A stretch of DNA of 64,000 nt from positions 20,708 through 84,707 of the forward strand of contig CAJXYP010000013.1 in NCBI GenBank assembly GCA_913063225.1, read 5' to 3'. The notes below the pieces were generated by a model that saw only the letters and a list, made by a program, of their open reading frames with translations, did not search any database and had not been told where the DNA came from. Position numbers and translations under genes: made by a program. Below, one piece after another: positions 18,753-27,590 of this stretch. The stretch comes from an uncultured Cellvibrionales bacterium (GTDB lineage: Bacteria > Pseudomonadota > Gammaproteobacteria > Pseudomonadales > GM7GCV1). Within the stretch, counting starts at the first letter, position 1; each line of letters begins with the position of its first letter.

Positions 18753-20444
18753 TTAAGCTGAACTAGGGGCATCAGAGTCTAGAAGCTGAAGCATCTCTCT
18801 CGCATTCTCTCGAGATCGATCTGAAACATTGGCGCCGCCTAACATGCGTGCTATTTCTTCGATGCGCTCCGCATTGTTCAAGGCCCAAATCTGGCTTTCA
18901 GCAGAATCTGCCGAGGTTTTTTTGCTTACTAGCAGCTGTTGTTCCGCTTTACTCGCTACCTGAGCTAAATGAGTAATACATATTATTTGTGCGCGCTGGC
19001 CCAAATTTTGAAGCAGGCTTCCGACCGTGTCGGCGGTTGCACCACCAATACCGACATCGACTTCGTCAAAGATCAGCGTAGGTGTTTGTCCGCTGCGCGC
19101 AGTAACTACCTGAATAGCCAAACTAATTCGGGAAAGCTCACCGCCGGAAGCGATTTTGGAAATGGAGCCATGGTCCTGCCCCGGGTTGGTTCGAACCAGC
19201 AGCCTTATTTCATCAGTCCCCCATTTACTTCTTATCTGATCTGGCTTGAATTGTATTTCGAATCGAATTTCTGCACCGGTCATAGACAGCGGGTCAAAAT
19301 GGCCATTTACCTCAGAGACGAGCGTTTCTGCGGCTTTATTTCGGCTTTTACTCAAGGCTTTTGCGCTGGCTAAGAATGAATCTAAACGTTCTTTTTCTAA
19401 AGCAGTTGCTTGTTCCAAAGAGGCTTCAGGATCACTAAGGCTAGCAAGCTCGGCTTCGATATCTTTACAAAATTCAGAGAGAGCATCTGGTTTGACCCGG
19501 TATTTCCGTGAGGTATGGAATATTTGGCTCAGGCGTTCTTCAACTAATTCAAGCCGCTGAGGGTCCAGCTCGGTATTTTCGGCGTCTCGTTTAATTGACG
19601 CAGTAGCTTCTTCAATCTGAATAGCAGATGAGCGTAAAAGCGTTTCCGCCTCGGCTAATATTTGGGTTTTAACCGGCAGCTTCTCTAGCAAGGCCAACGC
19701 TTGTTGAAGGCCTTGCTGGAGGTTTAGGTTTTCATTTTCTTCGAGCACTTCAACAATCGAGGCAAGGGTAGTGAGTATTGATTCTGCATTAGCCAGTTGC
19801 TTTTGCTCCACCTCAAGATCGGAGAATTCGTTTTCAACGACATTTAGGCTTCTCATTTCTTCAACCTGAAAGCTTAGTAATTCCAGTCGTTCCTGTCCCT
19901 CGGAAAACTTAGCTTTCAGCAGTTCAACCTGCTTTGATGCGGAAGACCATTGCTCGTGGGTATCACTTACCTTCTTAAGAAGCTTTGAGTGATTGGCAAA
20001 ACTATCGAGCAACTGACGATGATGCGTTGCTTTAGCGAGTGCTTGGTGCTCGTGCTGACTGTGAATGCTAATCAACATTTCTGCCAACTCTCTCAACTGG
20101 CTGAGAGTTACCATTTGCCCATTGATCCAAGCAGAAGATTTGCCGTTGCTGCTTATTGATCGCCGCAAAAGGCAATCTCCGTCTGCATCAAGCTCTTGAT
20201 CGGCCAGCCAGTTTGTTGCTTCCTGGGAGCCATCGATTTCAAACTTCGCTGAAACCTCAGCTCGGTCCGCACCTTTTCTAATCCTACTGTAGTCCGCTCG
20301 ATCGCCCAAAGTAAGAGAAAGTGCATCCAAAAGTATCGACTTGCCTGCGCCGGTTTCGCCTGTAATAGCGGTCATACCGGCCTCTAACGATAGGTCTAGC
20401 TGATTTACTAGTGTGAAATTTCGGACGCTGAGATTAGTGAGCAT
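18753..20444 (-). CDS. recN: DNA repair protein RecN
   Basis: An SMC-like ATPase that acts early in double-strand-break repair. The 563 residues have Walker A GETGAGKS (about 29-36) after MLTNLSVRNFTLVNQLDL, two long coiled-coil arms (about 150-370), the ABC signature LSRISLAIQ within GGELSRISL, and Walker B PTLIFDEVDVGIGG. It is divergent from grpE, the conserved arrangement. RecN is SOS-induced in E. coli, but I see no good CTGT-N8-ACAG box in the short space before this start. Confidence 0.96.
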   Translation of the reverse strand: MLTNLSVRNFTLVNQLDLSLEAGMTAITGETGAGKSILLDALSLTLGDRADYSRIRKGADRAEVSAKFEIDGSQEATNWLADQELDADGDCLLRRSISSNGKSSAWINGQMVTLSQLRELAEMLISIHSQHEHQALAKATHHRQLLDSFANHSKLLKKVSDTHEQWSSASKQVELLKAKFSEGQERLELLSFQVEEMRSLNVVENEFSDLEVEQKQLANAESILTTLASIVEVLEENENLNLQQGLQQALALLEKLPVKTQILAEAETLLRSSAIQIEEATASIKRDAENTELDPQRLELVEERLSQIFHTSRKYRVKPDALSEFCKDIEAELASLSDPEASLEQATALEKERLDSFLASAKALSKSRNKAAETLVSEVNGHFDPLSMTGAEIRFEIQFKPDQIRSKWGTDEIRLLVRTNPGQDHGSISKIASGGELSRISLAIQVVTARSGQTPTLIFDEVDVGIGGATADTVGSLLQNLGQRAQIICITHLAQVASKAEQQLLVSKKTSADSAESQIWALNNAERIEEIARMLGGANVSDRSRENAREMLQLLDSDAPSSA

Positions 20445-20530
20445 ATGTCGATTTTCAATTATTAGTTCGTTGATTGTAATCAGTCTAAAGCTCTTGAAAA
20501 AGATAATGTGAGAATTCTCTGCATTTCGAG

Positions 20531-20560
20531 CTTGAACCCTTCCGGCTTAACCCCATATAT
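20531..20560 (+). promoter_or_regulatory. sigma32 (heat-shock) promoter of grpE
   Basis: CTTGAAC (20531-20537), a 13-base spacer, then CCCCATATAT (20551-20560), nearly identical to the RpoH consensus. Transcription should start near 20566, 29 bases before the TTG proposed as the grpE start. Confidence 0.88.
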
Positions 20561-20594
20561 GACCGCAGTTGAACAAATTAGGCGGGAGGCACCC

Positions 20595-21170
20595 TTGTCC
20601 GGAAAAAATGAGTCTGACAATAAGTCGGAAAATGAAAAAATTGAAGAATCCAACTTAGAGCATGTAGTGGCAGAAACTGCTGAACCTGAGGTTGAAGTCG
20701 AGCTAACACTCGAGCAACAAGTTGAGGCCTTGCAGATACAAGTCCAGCAAGCTCAGGAAGACCTATTGCGGGCTAGAGCTGAAGAGCAAAATTCGTTGCG
20801 TCGAGCCAGTTTGGATGTTGATAAGGCTCGTAAATACGCATTAGAGAGCTTTGCTAAGGAGCTGCTGCCAGTGGTAGATAATTTGGAGCGCGCGCTGTCA
20901 AGTGCCGATCCAGATGAAGCAGGATCAGCGGCATTTGTTGAAGGCGTCGAGCTTACCTTGAAGGCGCTATTGGCTGCGCTGGAGAAAAGCCGCGTTATCG
21001 CTATTGATCCTGAAGGGGAAACATTTAATCCCGAGCAGCATCAGGCTATGGCAGTGGTAGAGAACTCCGAAGTCGAGCCTAATTCAGTGATCGAAGTATT
21101 TCAAAAGGGATACGAATTGAATGGAAGATTGATACGGCCCGCAATGGTTGTAGTGAGTAAATCGAGTTAA
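20595..21170 (+). CDS. grpE: Nucleotide exchange factor GrpE
   Basis: It releases ADP from DnaK, restarting the chaperone cycle. The frame is open from GTG 20508 (220 residues), but that start lies upstream of the heat-shock promoter. ATG 20559 also falls within the -10 element. TTG 20595 has a strong ribosome site (GGGAGG, 20584-20589, 5-base spacing) and gives 191 residues beginning MSGKNESDNK, close to the usual size (197 in E. coli). Visible are an acidic disordered N-terminus (to about 45), a long coiled-coil (about 45-110, LTLEQQVEALQIQVQQAQEDLLRARAEE in part), and the C-terminal beta domain (FNPEQHQAM...VFQKGYELNGRLIRPAMVVVSK). It heads grpE-dnaK-dnaJ. Confidence 0.93.
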   Translation: MSGKNESDNKSENEKIEESNLEHVVAETAEPEVEVELTLEQQVEALQIQVQQAQEDLLRARAEEQNSLRRASLDVDKARKYALESFAKELLPVVDNLERALSSADPDEAGSAAFVEGVELTLKALLAALEKSRVIAIDPEGETFNPEQHQAMAVVENSEVEPNSVIEVFQKGYELNGRLIRPAMVVVSKSS

Positions 21171-21197
21171 TTAGATTAGAAGATTCAACACTAAGTG

Positions 21198-21226
21198 CTT
21201 GAAATCGAAAATCTAAACCACATATA
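21198..21226 (+). promoter_or_regulatory. sigma32 (heat-shock) promoter of dnaK
   Basis: CTTGAAA (21198-21204), a 13-base spacer, then CCACATATA (21218-21226). It matches the RpoH consensus except for one base in the -10 C-run. It gives dnaK its own heat-shock promoter in addition to readthrough from grpE. Confidence 0.8.
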
Positions 21227-21284
21227 GAAAACAATTCGGCAAGCAAAGTCTTGCCATGACTAAGTAAAGATTTTGGAGTACATC

Positions 21285-23195
21285 ATGGGTAAAATTATTG
21301 GTATTGATCTCGGAACAACTAACTCTTGCGTTGCTTTTCGTGATGGAGAAAAAGTTCGAGTCATCGAAAATTCAGAAGGCGATCGTACTACGCCTTCAAT
21401 CGTTGCATTCACAGAAGACGGCGAAGTTCTAGTCGGACAAGCGGCAAAAAGACAAGCGGTAACTAATCCGGAAAATACGCTGCATGCGGTTAAGCGCTTA
21501 ATTGGTCGTCGTTTTGATGATGCGGTTGTGCAAAAAGATATCGCGATGGTGCCTTACAAGATTGTTAAAGCAGATAACGGAGATGCTTGGGTTGAAGCCA
21601 GGGGCGACAAAAAAGCGCCACCGCAGATTTCTGCTGAAGTTTTGAAAAAAATGAAAAAAACCGCCGAAGATTACTTAGGCGAAACAGTTACTGAAGCGGT
21701 AATTACGGTTCCTGCATATTTTAACGATTCACAACGCCAGGCTACAAAAGACGCAGGCAAGATTGCTGGGTTGGATGTCAAGCGCATTATCAATGAGCCT
21801 ACAGCGGCCGCATTGGCCTATGGCCTGGATAAGAAGGACGGCGCTGATAGCGTTGTTGCGGTTTACGATTTAGGCGGCGGCACCTTTGATGTTTCTATTA
21901 TTGAAATCGCTGATGTTGATGGCGAAAAACAATTCGAAGTTCTAGCTACCAATGGAGACACTTTCTTGGGTGGCGAAGATTTCGATATGCGGGTTATTGA
22001 TTATCTTGCTGAGTCCTTTAAGAAGGACAGTGGTATGGATCTCAAGGGTGACCCCCTCGCTATGCAGCGCCTCAAAGAAGCTGCAGAGAAAGCGAAAATT
22101 GAGCTTTCTTCAAGTCAGCAAACAGAAGTGAATTTGCCATACATTACTGCTGATGCCAGTGGTCCTAAGCATTTGGTAGTCAAACTAACTCGGGCTAAGC
22201 TTGAGTCATTGGTTGAAGATCTGGTTGCGCGCTCGCTAGAGCCTTGCAAAATTGCATTGTCTGACGCTGGTCTATCCGGGTCTGATATCGACGAGATTAT
22301 TTTAGTAGGTGGTCAAATCCGTATGCCATTGGTTCAGCAGCAGGTTACTGAATTCTTTGGCAAAGAACCCCGTAAGGATGTGAATCCTGATGAAGCGGTT
22401 GCTATGGGTGCTGCGCTTCAAGGTGCTGTTCTAGCTGGCGACGTTACTGATGTACTTTTGTTGGATGTAACGCCACTGAGCTTAGGTATCGAGACTATGG
22501 GTGGCATTGCTACTGCGTTGATTGAGAAAAATACGACTATCCCGACTAAGAAGTCGCAAACCTTCTCTACCGCTGAAGATAATCAAACGGCGGTAACTAT
22601 TCACGTGGTTCAGGGTGAACGTAAGCAAGCAGCGGCGAATAAATCATTGGGTCGTTTTGACCTTGCGGATATTCCGCCATCGCCTAGGGGTATGCCACAA
22701 ATCGAAGTTACCTTTGATATTGATGCCAACGGGATTTTGAATGTATCAGCGAAAGATCAGGCTACGGGCAAAGAGCAGTCTATCGTTGTCAAAGCTTCAA
22801 GCGGCCTATCTGATGACGAGGTTGATGCAATGATCAGTGAAGCAGAAAGCCACGCTGATGAAGATGCCAAGTTCGAAGAGCTGGTTCTAGCGCGTAATGC
22901 AGCCGAAGGGCTAGCGCACGCGACGCGTAAAACTTTAGTCGAAGCCGAAGACAAAGTCGACGAGCAGGAAAAAGCTGATATTGAAGCGGCTATCGAAGAG
23001 GTGGAAGAAGCCTGCAAGGCTGACGATAAAGATGCTATCGATGCGGCTGCCGAAAAGCTAACTACCCTGTCTGGCAACTTGGCTCAGAAGCTATATGCAG
23101 ATCAGGAAGCTGGAACGGGTGCTCCAGGTCCAGATGAAGCGCCTGCAGAAGACGTTGTTGATGCTGAATTTGAAGAAGTAAACGACGACAAATAA
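21285..23195 (+). CDS. dnaK: Molecular chaperone DnaK (Hsp70)
   Basis: The central Hsp70 of protein folding, working with GrpE and DnaJ encoded on either side and with ClpB. From ATG 21285 it has 636 residues: an N-terminal ATPase domain ([13 protein letters not shown] near the start, [13 protein letters not shown], and the phosphate-2 region [10 protein letters not shown] where GGxTRMP is usual), a substrate-binding domain (about 390-505), an alpha-helical lid, and an acidic tail ending EEVNDDK, similar to the usual EEVKDKK. The frame is open to TTG 21273, but GGAG (21275-21278) is placed to serve ATG 21285, where homologues begin. Confidence 0.97.
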   Translation: MGKIIGIDLGTTNSCVAFRDGEKVRVIENSEGDRTTPSIVAFTEDGEVLVGQAAKRQAVTNPENTLHAVKRLIGRRFDDAVVQKDIAMVPYKIVKADNGDAWVEARGDKKAPPQISAEVLKKMKKTAEDYLGETVTEAVITVPAYFNDSQRQATKDAGKIAGLDVKRIINEPTAAALAYGLDKKDGADSVVAVYDLGGGTFDVSIIEIADVDGEKQFEVLATNGDTFLGGEDFDMRVIDYLAESFKKDSGMDLKGDPLAMQRLKEAAEKAKIELSSSQQTEVNLPYITADASGPKHLVVKLTRAKLESLVEDLVARSLEPCKIALSDAGLSGSDIDEIILVGGQIRMPLVQQQVTEFFGKEPRKDVNPDEAVAMGAALQGAVLAGDVTDVLLLDVTPLSLGIETMGGIATALIEKNTTIPTKKSQTFSTAEDNQTAVTIHVVQGERKQAAANKSLGRFDLADIPPSPRGMPQIEVTFDIDANGILNVSAKDQATGKEQSIVVKASSGLSDDEVDAMISEAESHADEDAKFEELVLARNAAEGLAHATRKTLVEAEDKVDEQEKADIEAAIEEVEEACKADDKDAIDAAAEKLTTLSGNLAQKLYADQEAGTGAPGPDEAPAEDVVDAEFEEVNDDK

Positions 23196-23221
23196 CTAAC
23201 AAGTTATAGGTCTTTGAAATG

Positions 23222-23243
23222 CGCGAAGCCTTAGGGTTTCGCG
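23222..23243 (+). other. Stem-loop between dnaK and dnaJ
   Basis: A 9-bp stem CGCGAAGCC (23222-23230) / GGTTTCGCG (23235-23243), one G-U pair, loop TTAG, followed by a mildly T-rich stretch. It could be a partial terminator or an RNA-stability/processing element setting the DnaK:DnaJ ratio. Confidence 0.65.
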
Positions 23244-23275
23244 TATTTCGTTTTGGTAATTGAGGAATTAATCTA

Positions 23276-24391
23276 GTGGCAAAAAGCGACTATTACGAAA
23301 CTCTTGGTGTCGACCGAGGCGCTGACGCAGCCGCAATTAAGAAGGCCTATCGTCGTATTGCAATGAAATATCATCCGGATAGAAATCCGGATGATCCTAA
23401 GGCTGAAGATAAATTCAAAGACGCTTCAGAGGCCTACGAAATCTTAGCTGATGAGCAGAAGCGTGAAGCCTATGATAGATATGGGCACGCTGGCGTTGAT
23501 CCTCAGGGAGCAGGCGGCGGCCAGGGTTTCTCCGGTGGGTTTGGAGATATCTTTAGCGATGTATTTGGCGATGTATTCGGTGGTGCCGGAGCACGCGGAC
23601 CAAGTAGAGGTTCCGATCTTCAATACACACTAGAAATAACCTTGGAGCAAGCGGTCAAAGGAACTACCGTAAAAATTAAAATACCCACTAATGTTTCCTG
23701 CGATACCTGTGACGGCAGCGGAGCGAAACCGGGAACTTCTTCCAGTACTTGTAAGACCTGTAATGGCAATGGACAGGTAAGAATGCAGCAGGGCTTTTTC
23801 TCTGTTCAGCAAGGCTGCCCTACGTGTCGAGGTATTGGCAAAACTATTGACTCACCCTGCACAAATTGTCGCGGACAGGGCGTTGTACGCCAGAATAAAA
23901 CGCTCTCGGTCAAAGTTCCAGCCGGAGTTGATACGGGTGATCGCATAAGGCTATCCGGCGAAGGTGAAGCTGGGCCTGCGGGCACAATTGCAGGTGATTT
24001 GTATGTGCAAATGTCGGTAAAAAGTCATCCGATATTTGAAAGGCGTGCAGCCGATCTGTACTGCGAAATCCCTATATCAATAGTAGATGCCAGCCTCGGG
24101 TCTGAAATTGAAGTACCTACGCTTACGGGTAAGGTTAAGCTTAAGATTCCTGCTGAAACCCAAACAGGCAAGCTGTTTAGAATGCGCGGTAAGGGTGTCA
24201 AACCGGTACGAGGTTCTGTTACCGGAGATCTACTATGTCGTGTGGTAATTGAAACGCCGGTGAAGTTAAATAGTGAACAAAAAGAACTGCTTGAAAAACT
24301 GCGTGAATCATTGGGGCAGTCAAAACACGCCCCGCAAAGCCATACTTGGTTCAATGGCGTTAAGAAGTTTTTTGACGACCTGTCCAGCTAG
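23276..24391 (+). CDS. dnaJ: Co-chaperone DnaJ (Hsp40)
   Basis: It delivers substrates to DnaK and stimulates its ATPase. The 371 residues form a full type I DnaJ: J-domain (1-70) with HPD at 33-35, a Gly/Phe-rich linker (about 75-110), a zinc-finger domain with four CxxCxGxG-type motifs ([32 protein letters not shown]), and the C-terminal substrate-binding domains. The start is GTG 23276 with GAGGA (23262-23266) upstream. Confidence 0.97.
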   Translation: MAKSDYYETLGVDRGADAAAIKKAYRRIAMKYHPDRNPDDPKAEDKFKDASEAYEILADEQKREAYDRYGHAGVDPQGAGGGQGFSGGFGDIFSDVFGDVFGGAGARGPSRGSDLQYTLEITLEQAVKGTTVKIKIPTNVSCDTCDGSGAKPGTSSSTCKTCNGNGQVRMQQGFFSVQQGCPTCRGIGKTIDSPCTNCRGQGVVRQNKTLSVKVPAGVDTGDRIRLSGEGEAGPAGTIAGDLYVQMSVKSHPIFERRAADLYCEIPISIVDASLGSEIEVPTLTGKVKLKIPAETQTGKLFRMRGKGVKPVRGSVTGDLLCRVVIETPVKLNSEQKELLEKLRESLGQSKHAPQSHTWFNGVKKFFDDLSS

Positions 24392-24445
24392 AGGCAGACT
24401 AGTAACCTTTATTAGCCACTAACCACATCTAAAAACGGAGCTATC

Positions 24446-25267
24446 ATGTTGAGAATTGCAATTGCTGGTGCTGCCGGACGGATGGGACGGGCTCTGACTC
24501 AGGCCGTCCAACAAAACGACGCACTAGTTTTGGTGGCGGCAACAGCTCGCGCCGGCAGCTCGGTTATTGGCACCGACGCCGGCGAATTGGCGGGTATAGG
24601 TTCTGCGGGAGTCATTGTTTGCGAAACCTTGCCCAAAGATGCGGGTCAGTTTGACCTGCTTATCGATTTCACTACTCCAGAAAACACTTTAAACAATATA
24701 GCGCTTTGTGCCGAACTTGGGCTGCCAGCAGTAGTGGGTACGACCGGCCTCAATTCCGAACAGATTGATCAGCTCAAAGCTTACTCCGAAAAAATACCTC
24801 TTTGCTTTGCGGCAAATTACAGCACTGGTGTCACGCTTTGCCTTCAGTTGGCTCAGCAAGCTGCGCAGGTGCTGGCTGAAGACTCGGATATCGAAATAAT
24901 TGAAGCCCACCATCGTCATAAAGTTGATGCGCCCTCTGGTACTGCCTTGGCCTTGGGAAATGCCATCGCCGAATCCTTAGATCGTGACCCGAAGGAAATC
25001 TTTGTTTTAGCGCGAGAGGGTATTACCGGTGCTCGTGAAGAGGGAACTATCGGGTTCTCTACTATTCGAGGCGGAGATATTGTTGGTGATCACACCGTGC
25101 TATTTGCTTCCGAAGGTGAGCGAGTTGAAATCACCCATAAAGCATCAAGCAGATTGTCTTTTGCGCGGGGCGCGGCTCGTGCTGCTCTGTGGATAAGCGG
25201 TCAACCCGCCGCAGGTATGTACGATATGCGAGATGTTCTAGGTCTAAAAAAGCTAGATTTGAGCTAA
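24446..25267 (+). CDS. dapB: 4-hydroxy-tetrahydrodipicolinate reductase
   Basis: An NAD(P)H-dependent reductase in the diaminopimelate/lysine pathway that supplies peptidoglycan and lysine. The 273 residues have the N-terminal Rossmann motif AIAGAAGRMGRAL (about 4-16) and the catalytic region EAHHRHKVDAPSGTAL (about 155-170) with the conserved His and Lys. The ATG is preceded by CGGAG. It follows dnaJ by 54 bases, the conserved dnaJ-dapB-carA order. Here two minus-strand genes separate it from carA. Confidence 0.96.
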   Translation: MLRIAIAGAAGRMGRALTQAVQQNDALVLVAATARAGSSVIGTDAGELAGIGSAGVIVCETLPKDAGQFDLLIDFTTPENTLNNIALCAELGLPAVVGTTGLNSEQIDQLKAYSEKIPLCFAANYSTGVTLCLQLAQQAAQVLAEDSDIEIIEAHHRHKVDAPSGTALALGNAIAESLDRDPKEIFVLAREGITGAREEGTIGFSTIRGGDIVGDHTVLFASEGERVEITHKASSRLSFARGAARAALWISGQPAAGMYDMRDVLGLKKLDLS

Positions 25268-25327
25268 GTCAGAATTAAATCAGAACTATATTAGAGCACT
25301 TGCAGTTGCTAGCCCTGCTGAACCGCG

Positions 25328-26257
25328 TCAATTGCTCGGACTTGCCTCGCTGACCTGAAGGTTAAGATTAGCGAACTCTTGAGTTGTCTCCTGAAGCTCT
25401 AGAACAACGCTAATAGGGTAGTGATCCGATGGCCAGACTCCCTGATATTGCTTGTTGAGTCTAAGCGTCTTTCCGTTCTCTTCAAACCCTGAATACAGCA
25501 CGTGATCAATGGCCGGGAACAGATTTAGGCCCCGATTAAAATGAAATGTGCTGCCGTTAGTATCCGCGACCTCCAAGCCCACAGATTTGAGTATGCTTAT
25601 GGGCTTAAACCAAGTCAGCGCATTGAAGTCACCCAATACTATTACCGCTTCCCGCGCACTTAGCCAAGGAGCTATCCTGTTTGCCACCAACTGCGCTGAG
25701 TTATGTCGGTTTACTTTGCTGCTGTGATCAAAGTGGACGTTTACCACCCTAAAGCTTTGTTCAGTTTCCAAATTCTGAAATAGCACCCAGCTTGCAAAGG
25801 AATCGAAGCTAGGGTCCCAAGGACGCGAGTAGATTTCATCTGGTGTTTCGGAAAAGAAAAAGAAACCCTGATCTAGGGGTTCGAATAGATCTGAGCGATA
25901 GAGGATGGGCTGGGTCGAGGGATATAACGCTGGATCTCCAACAGCGGCTGCGCTGTATTGAGGAGAATGTTCCAGTACCCATTGCAGCTGTATATTTTCA
26001 GATCGTTCTCCACGACCGATAAAGGTTTCCATTTCCTGAAAGCCAATAATATCGGCATCAAGCTCGTTCACTGCCTCCGCGACTGCATCACGGCGTTCGT
26101 CCCAAGGAAGTTTTGGTCTTCTGGGCGATACGTAGTGAATGTTAAAAGAGCCTACAGAGAGCACTAGACTAGAATCAGAAGTCTGCAATTGAGCAGTAGT
26201 GGGGAATATCCATAAAGCCGCCAATAGCGTGGTAGAAAATAATTTGTAGCTGTTCAT
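25328..26257 (-). CDS. Exported endonuclease/exonuclease/phosphatase-family protein
   Basis: A member of the EEP (DNase I / exonuclease III / sphingomyelinase) fold, 309 residues, with a signal peptide (about 1-22). Active-site motifs are present in order: VGSFNIHY (metal/Asn region), IIGFQEME (metal Glu), VVNVHFDHSS, VLGDFNAL (Asp-x-Asn) and WPSDHYPISVVL (catalytic Asp-His). Fold is secure; the substrate (nucleic acid, phospholipid or phosphorylated sugar) cannot be told. Export suggests nutrient, especially phosphate, scavenging. The ATG directly abuts the stop of the upstream AEC transporter gene, so they are co-translated. Confidence 0.85.
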   Translation of the reverse strand: MNSYKLFSTTLLAALWIFPTTAQLQTSDSSLVLSVGSFNIHYVSPRRPKLPWDERRDAVAEAVNELDADIIGFQEMETFIGRGERSENIQLQWVLEHSPQYSAAAVGDPALYPSTQPILYRSDLFEPLDQGFFFFSETPDEIYSRPWDPSFDSFASWVLFQNLETEQSFRVVNVHFDHSSKVNRHNSAQLVANRIAPWLSAREAVIVLGDFNALTWFKPISILKSVGLEVADTNGSTFHFNRGLNLFPAIDHVLYSGFEENGKTLRLNKQYQGVWPSDHYPISVVLELQETTQEFANLNLQVSEASPSN

Positions 26258-27172
26258 TCAATACGCATTCAACAGTAAGTAGACCAGTGGTAGCCAAAAT
26301 AATGCCAATAAGGTGCCAAATCCTAGCACGCTGGCGGTAAATTTGGGTGCAATATGACTGGCGGTAAGAATTACGGCGCCGGTAACCATAGGCGGAGTGG
26401 CGCTCTGGAATATGCTTGTTTGAAGAACCGCTGGCGACACAGATAGCACATAACCTAACAAGCCAATCATTAAAGGTAGAAACAGCATTTTTATGGATAA
26501 TCCCGCTACTAAAGGAAAAAGGTCTTCTTGATCAACTCGAAATACAAACTGCATGCCGATACTAAGCATCGTCATGGGAATCAATGCAGCGGCCATAATA
26601 TCGAGCAATTGGTGCACAGGCGCCAAGGTGGTCGGCGACAGGAATAGGGCGACGATTAAACTAATAAAAGGTGGGAATAATAGAACCTTTTTTAGTATTT
26701 TAATTGTGCTCACATTCTGCTCGCCGCTGTACAGCGCGACTAGTATGGTTCCGTAAGTACTGACGGCAATAAAGGTACCCAGCTGGTCGAATACGACGGC
26801 TATCGCCAGATGCTCAAGCCCAAATAGAGATTTAATCATTGGCACACCAAGAAACCCCGTATTTCCGAGGGCGGTCAAAACCATCAGGGCTCCTTCAACC
26901 TCTCTTGGCCATTTGAAGATTCGGGACAATAAAAGCACGGTTACTGCAGCAATAACCACGCACAGCCATGGTGCTAGAATTGCAAAATAGAAGCCCTCTC
27001 GAATTTCTAGCTGAGGAACAGATAAAAGAATGACGGCCGGAAAGATAGCTCGAATAGCCACCTTGTTTATTGTATGAGGAAGTTCGGAGGGGATTAGCCC
27101 GGTTTTTTTTGCGCCGTAGCCTAGTGCAAAAAAGACGAGAATGGGCCAAAGGCTAGCAAGGATATTGATCAT
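26258..27172 (-). CDS. AEC-family (auxin efflux carrier type) membrane transporter
   Basis: An inner-membrane carrier of 304 residues with ten predicted hydrophobic helices (for example IAVVFDQLGTFIAVSTYGTI and the N-terminal ILASLWPILVFFALGYGAKK). Family members export or exchange malonate, malate, lactate or other small acids; the substrate here is unknown. The family's polar breaks within the fourth and ninth helices (GNTGFLGVPM and SATPPMVTGAVILT) are visible. It is upstream of, and translationally linked to, the EEP nuclease gene; why they are paired is unclear. Confidence 0.85.
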   Translation of the reverse strand: MINILASLWPILVFFALGYGAKKTGLIPSELPHTINKVAIRAIFPAVILLSVPQLEIREGFYFAILAPWLCVVIAAVTVLLLSRIFKWPREVEGALMVLTALGNTGFLGVPMIKSLFGLEHLAIAVVFDQLGTFIAVSTYGTILVALYSGEQNVSTIKILKKVLLFPPFISLIVALFLSPTTLAPVHQLLDIMAAALIPMTMLSIGMQFVFRVDQEDLFPLVAGLSIKMLFLPLMIGLLGYVLSVSPAVLQTSIFQSATPPMVTGAVILTASHIAPKFTASVLGFGTLLALFWLPLVYLLLNAY

Positions 27173-27383
27173 TTTAATTTTATTTGGAAAAACGGCAATT
27201 TTGTATTCGCAAGCAATTCAAATATTCACCCACGCGATGCGTCAGTATATCAGCGCGCTCGTTTTTAGAATCAATTTGCTGCGCTGCAGGGCCGATCTAG
27301 GCTTGGCGGATGTCTCACTCAATGATTCACTTGAACTAGATTTTCTGAAGGTATTTTTATTTCCTTCTACCGCGAGATTTACA
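27173..27383. other. Intergenic DNA upstream of the carA promoter
   Basis: About 210 bases between the divergent AEC gene and the carA promoter. I see no convincing gene, RNA or repeat. The promoter of the AEC-EEP pair presumably lies at its left end. Confidence 0.4.
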
Positions 27384-27413
27384 TAGACAGAGGAAGGCAA
27401 TTTTCCGTATAAT
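27384..27413 (+). promoter_or_regulatory. Strong sigma70 promoter of carAB-greA
   Basis: -35 TAGACA (27384-27389), an 18-base spacer, and a perfect -10 TATAAT (27408-27413). Transcription from near 27420 gives a leader of about 170 nt before carA. Confidence 0.75.
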
Positions 27414-27481
27414 TTTCGTCTAGCAGTAGCGTACTAATTTATCTAAAAACGCTTGAAGCTAGCTTGGCAGATCTATCGTAC

Positions 27482-27516
27482 GCGGGGCGAAACGTAAAGT
27501 TTCTCTCCGCTTTTTT
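27482..27516 (+). terminator. Attenuator-like terminator in the carA leader
   Basis: A stem from 27482-27493 to 27499-27510 (GCGG outer pairs, GAAAC/GTTTC inner pairs, one mismatch, one G-U), loop GTAAA, followed by TTTTTT (27511-27516). It lies between the promoter and carA, so it must be read through for carAB expression. Part of the 5' arm (27484-27492) can instead pair perfectly over 9 bases with 27527-27535. A 14-codon TTG-started frame (27453-27497) ends in the hairpin loop, but has no ribosome site. Confidence 0.65.
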
Positions 27517-27590
27517 ACGGCTCAAATTTCGCCCCCTAGACTCAATTAGACGCTCAACTGCACCCTTTAATCGCATATTATGGTGAGAGA

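Noticed and set aside
20445..20507. LexA box upstream of recN
   Set aside because: No CTGT-N8-ACAG pattern in the recN-grpE gap, although recN is SOS-controlled in E. coli.
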